Positions 1 through 6,137 of a stretch of 6,578 bases of DNA are shown piece by piece. The notes beneath the pieces are model-generated. The model did no database searches and had not been told where the DNA came from. It saw nothing but the letters and a program-made list of their open reading frames with translations. This DNA comes from Bacillota bacterium (GTDB lineage Bacteria > Bacillota > Bacilli > Alicyclobacillales > SLC66). A program made the translations under genes and the position numbers. The stretch lies in assembly GCA_021797415.1 (NCBI GenBank), contig JAJZZT010000363.1, forward strand, positions 1 through 6,578, read 5' to 3'. Positions within the stretch are counted from its first letter, which is position 1. The number at the start of each line of letters is the position of its first letter.

Positions 1-1107
1 CTGCTCAAAATTGATCGTGGGCGGAATCACGCCCTCTTGCAGTGATTGAATGACAGCGACGGCTTCGATACCTCCGGCCGCCCCGAGCAGGTGCCCTGTC
101 ATGGACTTTGTCGAACTCACCGCAACGCGCTTTGCCGCCTCTTTGAAGACCGCCTTGATGGCCATCGCCTCCACCCTGTCTCCGATTTCAGTGGAAGTCC
201 CATGCGTGTTGATATAGTCGACATCCTCGGCGCAAATGCCGGCTTCCGTCAGGGCGGACCGCATCGCCCGCGCAGCGCCATCTCCTTCGGGTGCGGGTTG
301 CACCAGATGGTAGGCGTCCCCGCTCATCCCGTATCCCACTACCTCGGCGAGAATCGCCGCGCCGCGCGCCTTGGCAAATTCCCACTCCTCCAGGATGAGC
401 ACACCCGCGCCCTCTCCCATGACAAATCCGTCGCGATTTACGTCAAACGGACGGCTGGCGCCGGCCGGATCGTCGTTTCGTTCCGACAGCGCGCGCGCCG
501 CGCAAAATCCGGCAAACGCAAGCGGGGTGATCGCCGCCTCCGCGCCGCCGCAAATCATGGCGTCCGCCGCGCCGCGCAGGATGATCTTGTACGCGTCGCC
601 GATCGCGTTTGACCCCGTGGCGCACGCAGATACCGGCGCGCTGTTCGGACCTTTTGCGCCAAACTGGATCGACACCTGTCCGGACGCCATGTCTCCGATC
701 ATCATGGGAATAAAGTAGGGACTCAAACGCTTCGGCCCGCGTTCCAACAATGTTTTATGCTGATCTTCCAGTGTCTGCAATCCGCCGATGCCCGATCCGA
801 TGTACACGCCGACGCGCGGCGCGATCTCCTCCGTGATGTCCAGGTCGGCATGCGCAACGGCCATTCGCGCCGCGGCAACTGCGAACTGGACAAACCGGTC
901 CATCCGCCTGGCATCTTTGCGGTCAATGAAATCGTCCGCCCGAAAGTCATCCACTTGCGCGGCGATTTTCGCCGGGAATCCAGCGGTGTCGAAACGGTCC
1001 ACGAGGTGCACGCCGGAACGCCCCTGCAACAGGGCCTCCCAGAATCGGTTCACACCGATCCCCAAGGGCGTGACAACCCCCATTCCCGTCACGGCGACGC
1101 GCTTCAT
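1..1107 (-). CDS. fabF: 3-oxoacyl-ACP synthase II (KAS II), C-terminus cut by window edge
   Basis: FabF catalyses the decarboxylating Claisen condensation of malonyl-ACP with acyl-ACP that elongates fatty acids in the cytosol. The frame runs without a stop from ATG at 1107 to the left edge and gives 369 residues; the family is about 410, so roughly 40 C-terminal residues are missing. The N-terminus [16 protein letters not shown] is typical. The catalytic cysteine is C162 in SACATGSN (160-167). The first active-site histidine is H302 in THGTST (301-306), followed by K334 in SSTKSMTGH and the second histidine H339. The start has a G-rich Shine-Dalgarno (AAAGGGGG) 8 nt upstream. It is the last gene visible of the fapR operon, 168 bp after acpP. 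The intact Cys-His-His triad and the cysteine rule out a KAS III (FabH) or a chain-length factor. FabB is the nearest alternative, but Bacillota usually carry FabF. Confidence 0.97.
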   Translation of the reverse strand, partial: MKRVAVTGMGVVTPLGIGVNRFWEALLQGRSGVHLVDRFDTAGFPAKIAAQVDDFRADDFIDRKDARRMDRFVQFAVAAARMAVAHADLDITEEIAPRVGVYIGSGIGGLQTLEDQHKTLLERGPKRLSPYFIPMMIGDMASGQVSIQFGAKGPNSAPVSACATGSNAIGDAYKIILRGAADAMICGGAEAAITPLAFAGFCAARALSERNDDPAGASRPFDVNRDGFVMGEGAGVLILEEWEFAKARGAAILAEVVGYGMSGDAYHLVQPAPEGDGAARAMRSALTEAGICAEDVDYINTHGTSTEIGDRVEAMAIKAVFKEAAKRVAVSSTKSMTGHLLGAAGGIEAVAVIQSLQEGVIPPTINFEQ

Positions 1108-1215
1108 GAAAAGTTCCCCCTTTACAGCCCCAGCGGCTGCAACAACCGTCCGTCGGCGTGTGCGCTCATACCAGCGGACAATCGTTCAAATCCATTCCCT
1201 TTTCCAAGTGCAACA

Positions 1216-1252
1216 AGGGACCCGCACTGTGACTGTTCACGGCGGGGTCCCT
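1216..1252 (-). other. Intercistronic RNA hairpin between acpP and fabF
   Basis: In the transcript, AGGGACCC (1252-1245) pairs with GGGTCCCT (1223-1216); one bulged C and two more G-C pairs extend the stem. The loop of about 16 nt contains a small GTGA/TCAC inner stem. It begins 23 nt after the acpP stop. No U-run follows, so it is not a standard intrinsic terminator. It could be a partial attenuator, an RNase stop or a 3' stabiliser that keeps acpP mRNA more abundant than fabF mRNA. The rest of the 168-bp gap shows no convincing promoter. Confidence 0.55.
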
Positions 1253-1275
1253 GCGGACGTCAAGCGGCGACGCAC

Positions 1276-1509
1276 CTACTCATGAGCCTGAATATACTTC
1301 ACCACGTCGCCCACCGTGGTGATCTTTTCCGCATCCTCATCGGAAATCTCAAGATCAAACTCGTCCTCCAATTCCATGACAAGTTCCACGACATCCAGAG
1401 AATCCGCTCCCAGATCCTCTTTGAAGGAAGCTTCCAGGGATACCTGGGACTCCTCCACTCCAAGGCGATCCACTATGATTCGCTTCACGCGATCGTATAC
1501 CTCTGACAT
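1276..1509 (-). CDS. acpP: Acyl carrier protein
   Basis: AcpP carries growing acyl chains as thioesters on a 4'-phosphopantetheine arm and hands them between FabD, FabF, FabG and PlsX. The protein is 77 residues, the usual length, and strongly acidic. The prosthetic group attaches to S37 in the motif [12 protein letters not shown] (34-45), and the acidic helix II follows ([15 protein letters not shown], 46-60). The frame stays open upstream to 1665, but ATG at 1509 gives the family N-terminus (MSEVYDRVK) and sits behind the best Shine-Dalgarno in the window. That strong ribosome binding site fits the high abundance of ACP. fabG ends 25 bp upstream; fabF follows after a gap holding a hairpin. 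Identification is secure. Confidence 0.98.
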   Translation of the reverse strand: MSEVYDRVKRIIVDRLGVEESQVSLEASFKEDLGADSLDVVELVMELEDEFDLEISDEDAEKITTVGDVVKYIQAHE

Positions 1510-1514
1510 GCTTT

Positions 1515-1524
1515 CACCTCCTCC
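1515..1524 (-). promoter_or_regulatory. Very strong ribosome binding site of acpP
   Basis: The transcript reads GGAGGAGGTG with the AGGAGG core 7 nt before the ATG at 1509. It is the strongest Shine-Dalgarno in the window and fixes the acpP start against the longer open frame that continues to 1665. Confidence 0.9.
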
Positions 1525-1534
1525 CGACGCCGTT

Positions 1535-2284
1535 TCACATGGCCAGGCCGCCATCGACGCAAAACACCTGCCCCGTGATGTAGGCTGCTTCCCCGCTCGC
1601 CAAAAACCGCACGCACTGCGCCACATCCACAGGTTGACCGAAGCGGCCCAGCGGAATCTGCGCAACCGCCCGATCGCGCGTATCTCCGGCCAGAGCGGCG
1701 GTCATGTCCGACTCGATGAACCCCGGCGCGATCGCGTTCACGGTCACACCGCGACTCGCAAACTCCCTGGCCAACGCTTTGGTGAACCCGATCATTCCCG
1801 CTTTTGCCGCGGAATAATTTGTCTGGCCGGCATTGCCGATCACGCCGGACACCGACGTGATGTTGATAATTCTTCCAAAAGAAGAACGCAGCAGATGGCG
1901 CGCGGCCGCCTGCGCGCACAGATACGCCGACTTCAGGTTGGTGTCCAGCACAGCGTCCCAATCCGCTTCCTTCATGCGCATGAGCAGACCGTCCCGCGTG
2001 ATGCCCGCATTGTTCACAAGGATATCGATGCGGGAAAAACGCTCAACCGAAGCACGGATGATCTGTTGCGCGCCGTCGGCTGTCGACAGGTCGCCCTGTG
2101 TGGTCATGGCAACGCCGCCGCGCTCCGCCAGTTCCCCGGCCAGTCTCTCGGCGGCCTCGCGATTCCTGCCGTACGCGATCACCACACTGGCCCCCGCGGC
2201 TGAAAGAACTTCCGCAACCGTCCGGCCGATCGCTCCGGACGCACCGGTGATCACCGCCACGCGGTCATTCAATGCGAACGTCAA
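1535..2284 (-). CDS. fabG: 3-oxoacyl-ACP reductase
   Basis: FabG is the NADPH-dependent short-chain dehydrogenase/reductase that reduces 3-oxoacyl-ACP to 3-hydroxyacyl-ACP. The 249-residue length is typical. The cofactor-binding glycine motif TGASGAIG is at 13-20 and NNAG at 91-94. The catalytic tetrad is N116 (DTNLKSAY), S144 (NITSVSG), Y157 and K161 (YSAAK); PG at 187-188 and the C-terminal [15 protein letters not shown] are also standard. The start is TTG at 2284, which shares the four bases TTGA with the fabD stop codon. A GGGGAG Shine-Dalgarno lies 8 nt upstream. A TTG at 2272 is possible but has no ribosome binding site. The overlap suggests translational coupling to fabD. Other SDR reductases share these motifs, but the place between fabD and acpP makes FabG near certain. 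Confidence 0.97.
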   Translation of the reverse strand: MTFALNDRVAVITGASGAIGRTVAEVLSAAGASVVIAYGRNREAAERLAGELAERGGVAMTTQGDLSTADGAQQIIRASVERFSRIDILVNNAGITRDGLLMRMKEADWDAVLDTNLKSAYLCAQAAARHLLRSSFGRIINITSVSGVIGNAGQTNYSAAKAGMIGFTKALAREFASRGVTVNAIAPGFIESDMTAALAGDTRDRAVAQIPLGRFGQPVDVAQCVRFLASGEAAYITGQVFCVDGGLAM

Positions 2285-3237
2285 GCAAACCGCTCCCCAT
2301 CCGTCAACTGATCGACCACCGCGGCCATCGTGACGGGATCTTCAGCATGCAACACCCGCGCGTTCTTGATCGTCTTGCGAATCAACCCGGAAAGCACCGA
2401 ACCCGGGCCCAACTCCAGAAACGCATTTACGCCCAGATCTGCCATGGTGTTGACTGACGCTTCCCATAGTACTGGACGAGCTACCTGTTGCGCAAGGGCT
2501 TTTCTGATATCCGCCGCCCTGTCGACAGGTCTGGCGTGCACGTTCGCAACGACCGGCGGGTTGGCGTCGCGCACATCCACACGCGCCAGCGTCTCTGCGA
2601 GGCGATCGCCCGCCGAAAGCATAAGCGAGGAGTGAAAAGGGCCGCTGACACCGAGCGGAATCGCCCGTCTGGCCCCGGATTCCCCGATGCGCCGGGAAAC
2701 GATCGCCACCGCCTCCGCCGCGCCGGATATCACGAGCTGTCCCGGACAGTTTACATTCGCCACCTCCACGGGGCCGCCTTCCTGGGACACCTCTTGGCAC
2801 AGCCGCTCCAGGGCCGCCTGATCCGCCCCCAACACGGCCGCCATGCTCCCCTGGCCGGCGGGAACGGCCGCGTCCATCAGGCGGCCGCGCAAATGAACAA
2901 GGCGCAGCGCGTCGGAAAAAGACAACGCCCCGGCCGCCACCAGCGCGCTGTACTCGCCGAGGCTGTGCCCGGCCACGACGGCGGGTTCCAGTCCTATGAC
3001 GAGCGATCGCAGGACCCGCAGGCACGCGATGCTGACCGTCAAAATGGCGGGTTGCGTATAGTAGGTCAGGCGCAATTCGTCCTCCGGTCCTTCGAGAAAC
3101 AGCCTGCTTAACGACAGGCGAAGCGCATCGTCGGCCTCCTCCATCGCCTCGCGCGCCACCGGGAACGCATCGCGCAACGCCCGTCCCATGCCCACGTACT
3201 GCGCGCCCTGACCCGGAAATACGTACGCAGTCTTCAT
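2281..3237 (-). CDS. fabD: Malonyl-CoA:ACP transacylase
   Basis: FabD moves the malonyl group from malonyl-CoA to ACP, supplying the extender unit to FabF. From ATG at 3237 the protein is 318 residues, close to the family's usual 310-320, and begins MKTAYVFPGQGAQYVGMG. The oxyanion-hole motif GQGAQ is at 9-13. The nucleophile is S92 in GHSLGEYSA (90-98), the carboxylate-binding arginine R117 is in LRGRLM, and the catalytic H202 is in GPFHSSLM (199-206). The conserved C-terminal glutamine (about Q251) and GPGSVLSGL are present. A GTG at 3246, overlapping the plsX stop as GTGA, would add three residues. ATG is preferred because it matches the family start and has AGGGGTG 6 nt upstream. The plsX stop is then 5 nt away. 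Confidence 0.97.
   Translation of the reverse strand: MKTAYVFPGQGAQYVGMGRALRDAFPVAREAMEEADDALRLSLSRLFLEGPEDELRLTYYTQPAILTVSIACLRVLRSLVIGLEPAVVAGHSLGEYSALVAAGALSFSDALRLVHLRGRLMDAAVPAGQGSMAAVLGADQAALERLCQEVSQEGGPVEVANVNCPGQLVISGAAEAVAIVSRRIGESGARRAIPLGVSGPFHSSLMLSAGDRLAETLARVDVRDANPPVVANVHARPVDRAADIRKALAQQVARPVLWEASVNTMADLGVNAFLELGPGSVLSGLIRKTIKNARVLHAEDPVTMAAVVDQLTDGERFA
2293..2298 (-). promoter_or_regulatory. Ribosome binding site supporting the TTG start of fabG
   Basis: GGGGAG in the transcript, inside the 3' end of fabD, lies 8 nt before TTG at 2284. No ATG exists near the FabG N-terminus in this frame, so this site decides the start. Confidence 0.6.
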
Positions 3238-3242
3238 CTCTT

Positions 3243-4238
3243 TCACCCCTGTGTCCCTTTGGACAACTCTTGTTCCAGCGCGCGGACAAGACCGGATTCG
3301 TGCATGCGATGCGCCTGGCGGATCACCGACAAAAAGGCGCGCGGCGTCGAAGACCCGTGGGCCTTCACCAGCACGCCGCGCACGCCGAGAAACGGGGCGC
3401 CCCCATACTCCGCATAGTCAAACCTCTGTCGAAACGAACGCACCCCCCCCACCAGCGGAAGCGACGCCAACTTGGTGAGTGGGGAAGCCGAAAAGATCGA
3501 CTTGAGACTGGAAAGCAGACCCTGTCCGACACCCTCGAAAAATTTTACAAGCACATTCCCCACAAACCCGTCGCATACGATCACATCGCACACGCCCATG
3601 AGCATTTCGCGCGCTTCGACATTGCCGACAAAGGACGGAATCTGCGCGGAAAGCAGCGGATGTGCGGCCTTGCACAACTCGTTTCCCTTGCCCTCTTCAC
3701 TGCCGATGTTCAGCAGCCCCACCCGAGGCTGTGCGACATCGAGCGTCAGGCGAACATACGCCTGGCCCATCCGCGCAAACTGGAGCAGATGAGTCTCATT
3801 GCAATCCGTGTTCGCCCCGGCATCGAGCAGCAACACCCCGTGCCCCGCAAACGTGGGCAGGATGATGCCAAGAGCCGCCCGGTCCATGCCGGTCATGCGA
3901 CCGACATTCAGCAATCCGGCGACCATGAACGCTCCCGTATTGCCGGCGGATACCATTCCGTCCACCACGCCGTCGCGCACGAGTTCGGTGCACACGACCA
4001 GCGAGGAATTGCGCTGTCTGCGCACCGAACGGACCGGCTCGGACGCCGTTTCTATCACGTCGTCCGCATGCAAAAGCGTGATGTTGGCAGGCAGTGCGAC
4101 CCCCTGCTTCGCCAGGTCCCCCTCGCGCCCCACCAGCAAAAACTCTGTCTGAACATACTCTCGCGCCGCCAGGACAGTCCCTTCCATCACCGCCCGGGGC
4201 GCCAGATCGCCGCCCATGGCGTCAATCGCAATCTTCAA
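3243..4238 (-). CDS. plsX: Phosphate acyltransferase (acyl-ACP:phosphate acyltransferase)
   Basis: PlsX converts acyl-ACP and inorganic phosphate to acyl-phosphate, the acyl donor that PlsY uses on glycerol-3-phosphate; it is a soluble protein that associates with the membrane. Family motifs run in order: DAMGGD (6-11), SAGNTGAFMVAGL (97-109), LLDAGAN (137-143), NIGSEEGKGNE (177-187), DGFVGNVLVKF (223-233), YGGAPFLGV (278-286) and KAHGSS (292-297). The start is placed at TTG 4238 because it gives the exact family N-terminus (KIAIDAMGGD) and 331 residues. The upstream reading to 4295 is only fapR in another frame. plsX therefore overlaps the end of fapR by 17 bp. The only ribosome binding candidate is a run of seven Gs 6 nt before the TTG. 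An eight-G tract lies at 3443-3450 inside the gene, with the frame intact. Confidence 0.96.
   Translation of the reverse strand: MKIAIDAMGGDLAPRAVMEGTVLAAREYVQTEFLLVGREGDLAKQGVALPANITLLHADDVIETASEPVRSVRRQRNSSLVVCTELVRDGVVDGMVSAGNTGAFMVAGLLNVGRMTGMDRAALGIILPTFAGHGVLLLDAGANTDCNETHLLQFARMGQAYVRLTLDVAQPRVGLLNIGSEEGKGNELCKAAHPLLSAQIPSFVGNVEAREMLMGVCDVIVCDGFVGNVLVKFFEGVGQGLLSSLKSIFSASPLTKLASLPLVGGVRSFRQRFDYAEYGGAPFLGVRGVLVKAHGSSTPRAFLSVIRQAHRMHESGLVRALEQELSKGTQG
3244..3250 (-). promoter_or_regulatory. Ribosome binding site deciding the fabD start
   Basis: AGGGGTG in the transcript overlaps the plsX stop codon and ends 6 nt before ATG 3237. It favours that start over GTG 3246, which lies inside this site. 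Confidence 0.6.
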
Positions 4239-4815
4239 TTGCAGCCCCCCCGTCCACGGGCGCGCTTGTGCTCTGAAGCAGGAAGCGACCCGCAAAAACG
4301 TCGTCCGCGCCTGCGCATATCACGACGTCCACCAGCGAATACCCGTGCCGCTCGCCCAGCACGCGCGCCCTGGCCGTCAACGCCGCACCGCAACGGACCG
4401 GCTTCATGAACCGCACGGTCGCCCGCGCGGTCAAGGCCTGCTTTGCATCGATCACCGCAACCGCCAGAGAATTGGCCTGCGCAAACAGAAAGTGACCACG
4501 CACCACCTGGGTGCGACTGATCACATGCTCTTTTTGCGCGCGCCAGACGGATGTGCCCGAGCATCCCACGTCCAGTTCAAGAATGTCGCCGAACACTTCA
4601 TCCGGACGCAGGCTGCGCAGGTGTTCATAATGAAGGCGCGCAACCGACCGCATGCGTTCGCGCAGTTCCGGTATGCCGAGCTTCATTCTGTCCAGACGGA
4701 CGGTCTGAACGCTCACGTGGAAGTGCCCGGCAATGTCTTCATCTGTCAGGAACGGCTCCTTCTCCAACATCTCCGCCAGTCGGCGATGCCGGAGACTTCT
4801 CGTCGACTCACTCAC
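4222..4815 (-). CDS. fapR: Malonyl-CoA-responsive fatty acid and phospholipid biosynthesis repressor
   Basis: FapR is a DNA-binding repressor of fatty-acid and phospholipid genes that lets go of its operator when it binds malonyl-CoA. With GTG 4815 as start it is 197 residues; the Bacillus subtilis protein is 188. The N-terminal DeoR-like helix-turn-helix covers about residues 20-45 (TDEDIAGHF, then SVQTVRLDRMKLGIPELRER). The effector-binding hot-dog fold covers about 72-182 and includes the hallmark RGHFLFAQANSLAVAVID (106-123). GTG 4815 has GAGGTG 6 nt upstream; the frame stays open to 5052, but that stretch is hairpin-rich leader and resembles no FapR. The C-terminal tail after about residue 183 is slightly longer than usual. 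It overlaps plsX by 17 bp. Autoregulation is expected from the family, but the operator is not proven here. Confidence 0.96.
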   Translation of the reverse strand: MSESTRSLRHRRLAEMLEKEPFLTDEDIAGHFHVSVQTVRLDRMKLGIPELRERMRSVARLHYEHLRSLRPDEVFGDILELDVGCSGTSVWRAQKEHVISRTQVVRGHFLFAQANSLAVAVIDAKQALTARATVRFMKPVRCGAALTARARVLGERHGYSLVDVVICAGADDVFAGRFLLQSTSAPVDGGAAIEDCD

Positions 4816-4821
4816 TTGGAG

Positions 4822-4827
4822 CACCTC
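4822..4827 (-). promoter_or_regulatory. Ribosome binding site deciding the GTG start of fapR
   Basis: GAGGTG in the transcript lies 6 nt before GTG 4815. The resulting protein start aligns with known FapR N-termini, whereas the longer open frame has no comparable site. Confidence 0.65.
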
Positions 4828-4892
4828 GCGGTCGGACGCCGGGGTCACATCACATGGCTGCAAGCGCCTTTCCACCACCGTCTTGTCAGACT

Positions 4893-4909
4893 CATATACT
4901 GATATTATG
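4893..4909 (-). promoter_or_regulatory. Candidate repressor site upstream of fapR (17-bp imperfect palindrome)
   Basis: CATATACTGATATTATG (plus strand) has matching outer CATA/TATG arms and is the centre of the only AT-rich patch in this GC-rich leader. It overlaps the proposed -10 box and start point. FapR operators in B. subtilis are 17-bp imperfect inverted repeats overlapping promoters, so size and position fit. The inner half-sites do not clearly match the known operator, so the assignment is weak. Confidence 0.3.
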
Positions 4910-4931
4910 CAATAACCAACAGGCGCCGCAA
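4904..4931 (-). promoter_or_regulatory. Possible SigA promoter of fapR
   Basis: On the minus strand a -10 box CATAAT (4909-4904) lies 16 bp after a weak -35 box TTGCGG (4931-4926). A start near 4897 would leave a leader of about 80 nt before GTG 4815. The -10 is good (5 of 6) but the -35 matches at only three positions and lies inside the terminator-like stem, so this is tentative. Confidence 0.3.
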
Positions 4932-4948
4932 TGGGCTGCGGCGCCTGC
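4919..4948 (-). terminator. GC-rich hairpin, possible terminator or attenuator before fapR
   Basis: CAGGCGCCGCA (4947-4937) and TGCGGCGCCTG (4930-4920) pair perfectly over 11 bp around a 6-nt loop, with one further G-U pair in the transcript. The sequence after the stem is TGTTGGTTATT, moderately T-rich but interrupted by Gs. It is the best terminator candidate in the window, closing the yceD-rpmF unit or attenuating read-through into fapR. Confidence 0.5.
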
Positions 4949-4970
4949 ATCTCCATCGCAAACCGCGACC

Positions 4971-4993
4971 GGTCGCCCGAAAAACGGGCGACC
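4971..4993 (-). other. 9-bp perfect hairpin with U5 loop in the fapR leader
   Basis: GGTCGCCCG (4971-4979) and CGGGCGACC (4985-4993) are exact reverse complements separated by five A/T bases, so the transcript folds into a 9-bp GC-rich stem with a UUUUU loop. No U-run follows on the minus strand. Its function is unknown; it lies between the other two leader hairpins. Confidence 0.6.
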
Positions 4994-5073
4994 ACCCGAA
5001 TCTCCCCTTTTCGGACAACCTCCCGATCTCTTGTGGAGCAGCGATAATCCAAATTTCGTCAGATGCATATCGG

Positions 5074-5113
5074 CAGATATAGTATCCGATCAGAGCCTCG
5101 GACACTATATCTG
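5074..5113 (-). repeat. 16-bp inverted repeat downstream of rpmF
   Basis: CAGATATAGTATCCGA (5074-5089) and TCGGACACTATATCTG (5098-5113) match at 15 of 16 positions around an 8-nt loop. The single mismatch is A-C on the plus strand but G-U in minus-strand RNA, so the transcript forms a full 16-bp stem. It lies 29 nt after the rpmF stop and no U-run follows. It may be a 3' stabilising hairpin or processing site of the rpmF mRNA, or a DNA operator for an unidentified dimeric regulator. Confidence 0.65.
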
Positions 5114-5142
5114 GAACCGCTGCGCCCGCTCTGCGGACTTTA

Positions 5143-5331
5143 TCACTGCTCCCCCTGGGCGCGTTCGACGACCTGTTTGCGATTGTACGTCCCGCAATAC
5201 GGGCACACGCGATGAGAAAGCTTCAGTTCCGAACACTGCGGGCACGGCACCATGCCGGGTACGGCGAGTTTGAAATGCGTGCGTCGCTTGCGTTTTCTCG
5301 TTTTAGATGTTCTGTGCTGCGGTACCGCCAT
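5143..5331 (-). CDS. rpmF: 50S ribosomal protein L32
   Basis: L32 is a small basic zinc-binding protein of the large ribosomal subunit. The 62-residue protein starts [20 protein letters not shown], the family signature, followed by KLAVPGM. It has the zinc ribbon cysteines C30-P-Q-C33 and C43-P-Y-C46, so this is the zinc-binding (C+) form. ATG 5331 is chosen over the in-frame GTG 5340 because AAGGAG lies 8 nt upstream and L32 proteins begin at this MAVP. It follows yceD after a 76-bp gap with no clear promoter or terminator, the usual yceD-rpmF pair. The next gene, fapR, is 327 bp away. Confidence 0.97.
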   Translation of the reverse strand: MAVPQHRTSKTRKRKRRTHFKLAVPGMVPCPQCSELKLSHRVCPYCGTYNRKQVVERAQGEQ

Positions 5332-5407
5332 CTGAAACACTCCTTCGTCAAACCACTTGTTTTATTTAGAGGTGAAAGGAAGACCGGACGTGCAATAGCG
5401 GACCATT

Positions 5408-5917
5408 TCACGGCTTGCCGCGCGCCATGGCGTCACCGAGCGCCTCCCAACGCGGGTCGATGCGTTCCGTGTCACAGTCGCACGACGCCGTATTGCGATC
5501 CAATCCACACACAGGGCAGAGCCCCTTGCACTGCGGCGCGCACAAAACCTGCAGGCGCATGCCGAGAAAGAGTGCCTGAAAAGCGCATGCGTCCAGTTCA
5601 ACGGCATCTCCCGGAGCGTATATCACATCTGCTTCTTCCTGTTCGAACGTCAGAGGAAGTCGCGAGAAAACCTCCTGAAGCGGCGCTTCCAACAGATCTT
5701 CCACCGAGGTCAGACAACGGGAGCAACGGTACACGATCTCCGTGCGGACACGGCCCGCCACTTCGCACATGCCCCGTGAAGCTGTTGCGCGGCCCCTGAT
5801 GTGCAGGGGTCCGACCCGCTTTACATCCATACGGCGCAAGAGAGAACCGGCGTGAAACACCCACCCGTCGATCTCCGTACCGCCGGGCCGCTCTGCATCA
5901 ACCCAAAAAAACTTCAC
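5408..5917 (-). CDS. yceD: YceD/DUF177 family protein (YlbN)
   Basis: This is a member of the DUF177 family (YceD in E. coli, YlbN in B. subtilis), almost always encoded just before rpmF and linked to 23S rRNA accumulation. From GTG 5917 the protein is 169 residues, the usual length. The first cysteine pair is YRCSRCLTSVEDLLEAPL (63-80). The conserved C-terminal block has LFLGMRLQVLCAPQCKG (116-132), then LCPVCGLDRN and DPRWEAL (154-160). Its cysteines (C126, C130, C134, C137, C146, C148) could bind metal. The start is uncertain. GTG 5917 gives the best family fit (MKFFWV) but its GGAG lies 12 nt upstream; an in-frame TTG at 5929 would have that GGAG directly adjacent. A strong promoter lies about 33 bp upstream. 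Confidence 0.9.
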   Translation of the reverse strand: MKFFWVDAERPGGTEIDGWVFHAGSLLRRMDVKRVGPLHIRGRATASRGMCEVAGRVRTEIVYRCSRCLTSVEDLLEAPLQEVFSRLPLTFEQEEADVIYAPGDAVELDACAFQALFLGMRLQVLCAPQCKGLCPVCGLDRNTASCDCDTERIDPRWEALGDAMARGKP

Positions 5918-5949
5918 GGATGAATTCAACTCCGTTCACAACACTCGCT

Positions 5950-5978
5950 AGTATACAAAGTGCGACTCCCGGTGTCAA
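5950..5978 (-). promoter_or_regulatory. SigA-type promoter of yceD-rpmF
   Basis: On the minus strand a perfect -35 box TTGACA (5978-5973), a 17-bp spacer and a -10 box TATACT (5955-5950, five of six) are present. Transcription should start near 5943, leaving a leader of about 25 nt before GTG 5917. It is the best promoter in the window and likely drives yceD-rpmF, with possible read-through into the fapR operon. Confidence 0.8.
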
Positions 5979-6065
5979 ACAGTCTGCCTTTCTATGCCTG
6001 CCCGGAAAACAGGCCTGTGGCAATGGCATGGGCGTCTGTCTTGAAAATGAGGTTTCGCTGCCAGC

Positions 6066-6137
6066 CGGCGCCCTGCCCTATGCCCTTTGCTCGGACACCG
6101 CTATCGCTAAACTCGCCGGGCACAGGGCAGGGCGCCG
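6066..6137. repeat. 20-bp long-stem inverted repeat
   Basis: GGCGCCCTGCCCTATGCCC (6067-6085) and GGGCACAGGGCAGGGCGCC (6118-6136) are reverse complements with one mismatch, and a flanking C-G pair makes 20-bp arms around a 32-nt loop. The mismatch is A-C on the plus strand but U-G in minus-strand RNA, so the stem is fully paired only in a minus-strand transcript. It lies upstream of the yceD promoter and is not followed by a U-run. Confidence 0.65.

Larger units (their letters stand above)
4816..5142 (-). promoter_or_regulatory. rpmF-fapR intergenic leader region
   Basis: These 327 bp hold no supported gene. In the transcript they contain, in order, a 16-bp hairpin, a 9-bp hairpin with a U5 loop, an 11-bp GC-rich hairpin followed by a T-rich stretch, an AT-rich promoter/operator-like patch, and the fapR ribosome binding site. 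The arrangement suggests that transcription from the yceD-rpmF promoter is reduced here and that fapR has its own promoter. This is inference from layout. Confidence 0.5.

Noticed and set aside
1211..1260. Possible T-box-like element (AAGGGACCCGC ... GGCGGGGTCCCT) on the plus strand
   Set aside because: The T-box antiterminator core GGTGGNACCGCG is absent, there is no downstream plus-strand gene and no U-run.
1510..1665. N-terminal extension of AcpP by 52 residues
   Set aside because: It is the fabG 3' end read in another frame; the acpP ATG has a very strong Shine-Dalgarno.
1316..2203. 295-codon plus-strand open frame opposite acpP and fabG
   Set aside because: Antisense shadow of two clear genes with no domain or ribosome binding site.
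2342..3289. 315-codon minus-strand open frame overlapping fabD in another frame
   Set aside because: FabD motifs are all in the other frame; this one is arginine/glycine-rich shadow sequence.
3270..4409. 379-codon plus-strand open frame opposite plsX and fapR
   Set aside because: It is antisense to two well-identified genes, is rich in R/H/P/Q typical of GC-rich shadow frames and shows no known domain.
4816..5052. 79-residue N-terminal extension of FapR (open frame to 5052)
   Set aside because: It crosses two hairpins and the promoter-like patch and does not resemble FapR; GTG 4815 has a proper ribosome binding site and gives the family length.
4905..5105. Minus-strand 66-codon open frame in the fapR leader
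   Set aside because: It starts within the 16-bp stem, has no ribosome binding site and its product looks like random translation of hairpins.
5346..5407. Promoter between yceD and rpmF (TTGCAC with TAAATA)
   Set aside because: Spacing of about 21 bp is too long and no better pair is present; rpmF is well explained by the upstream promoter.
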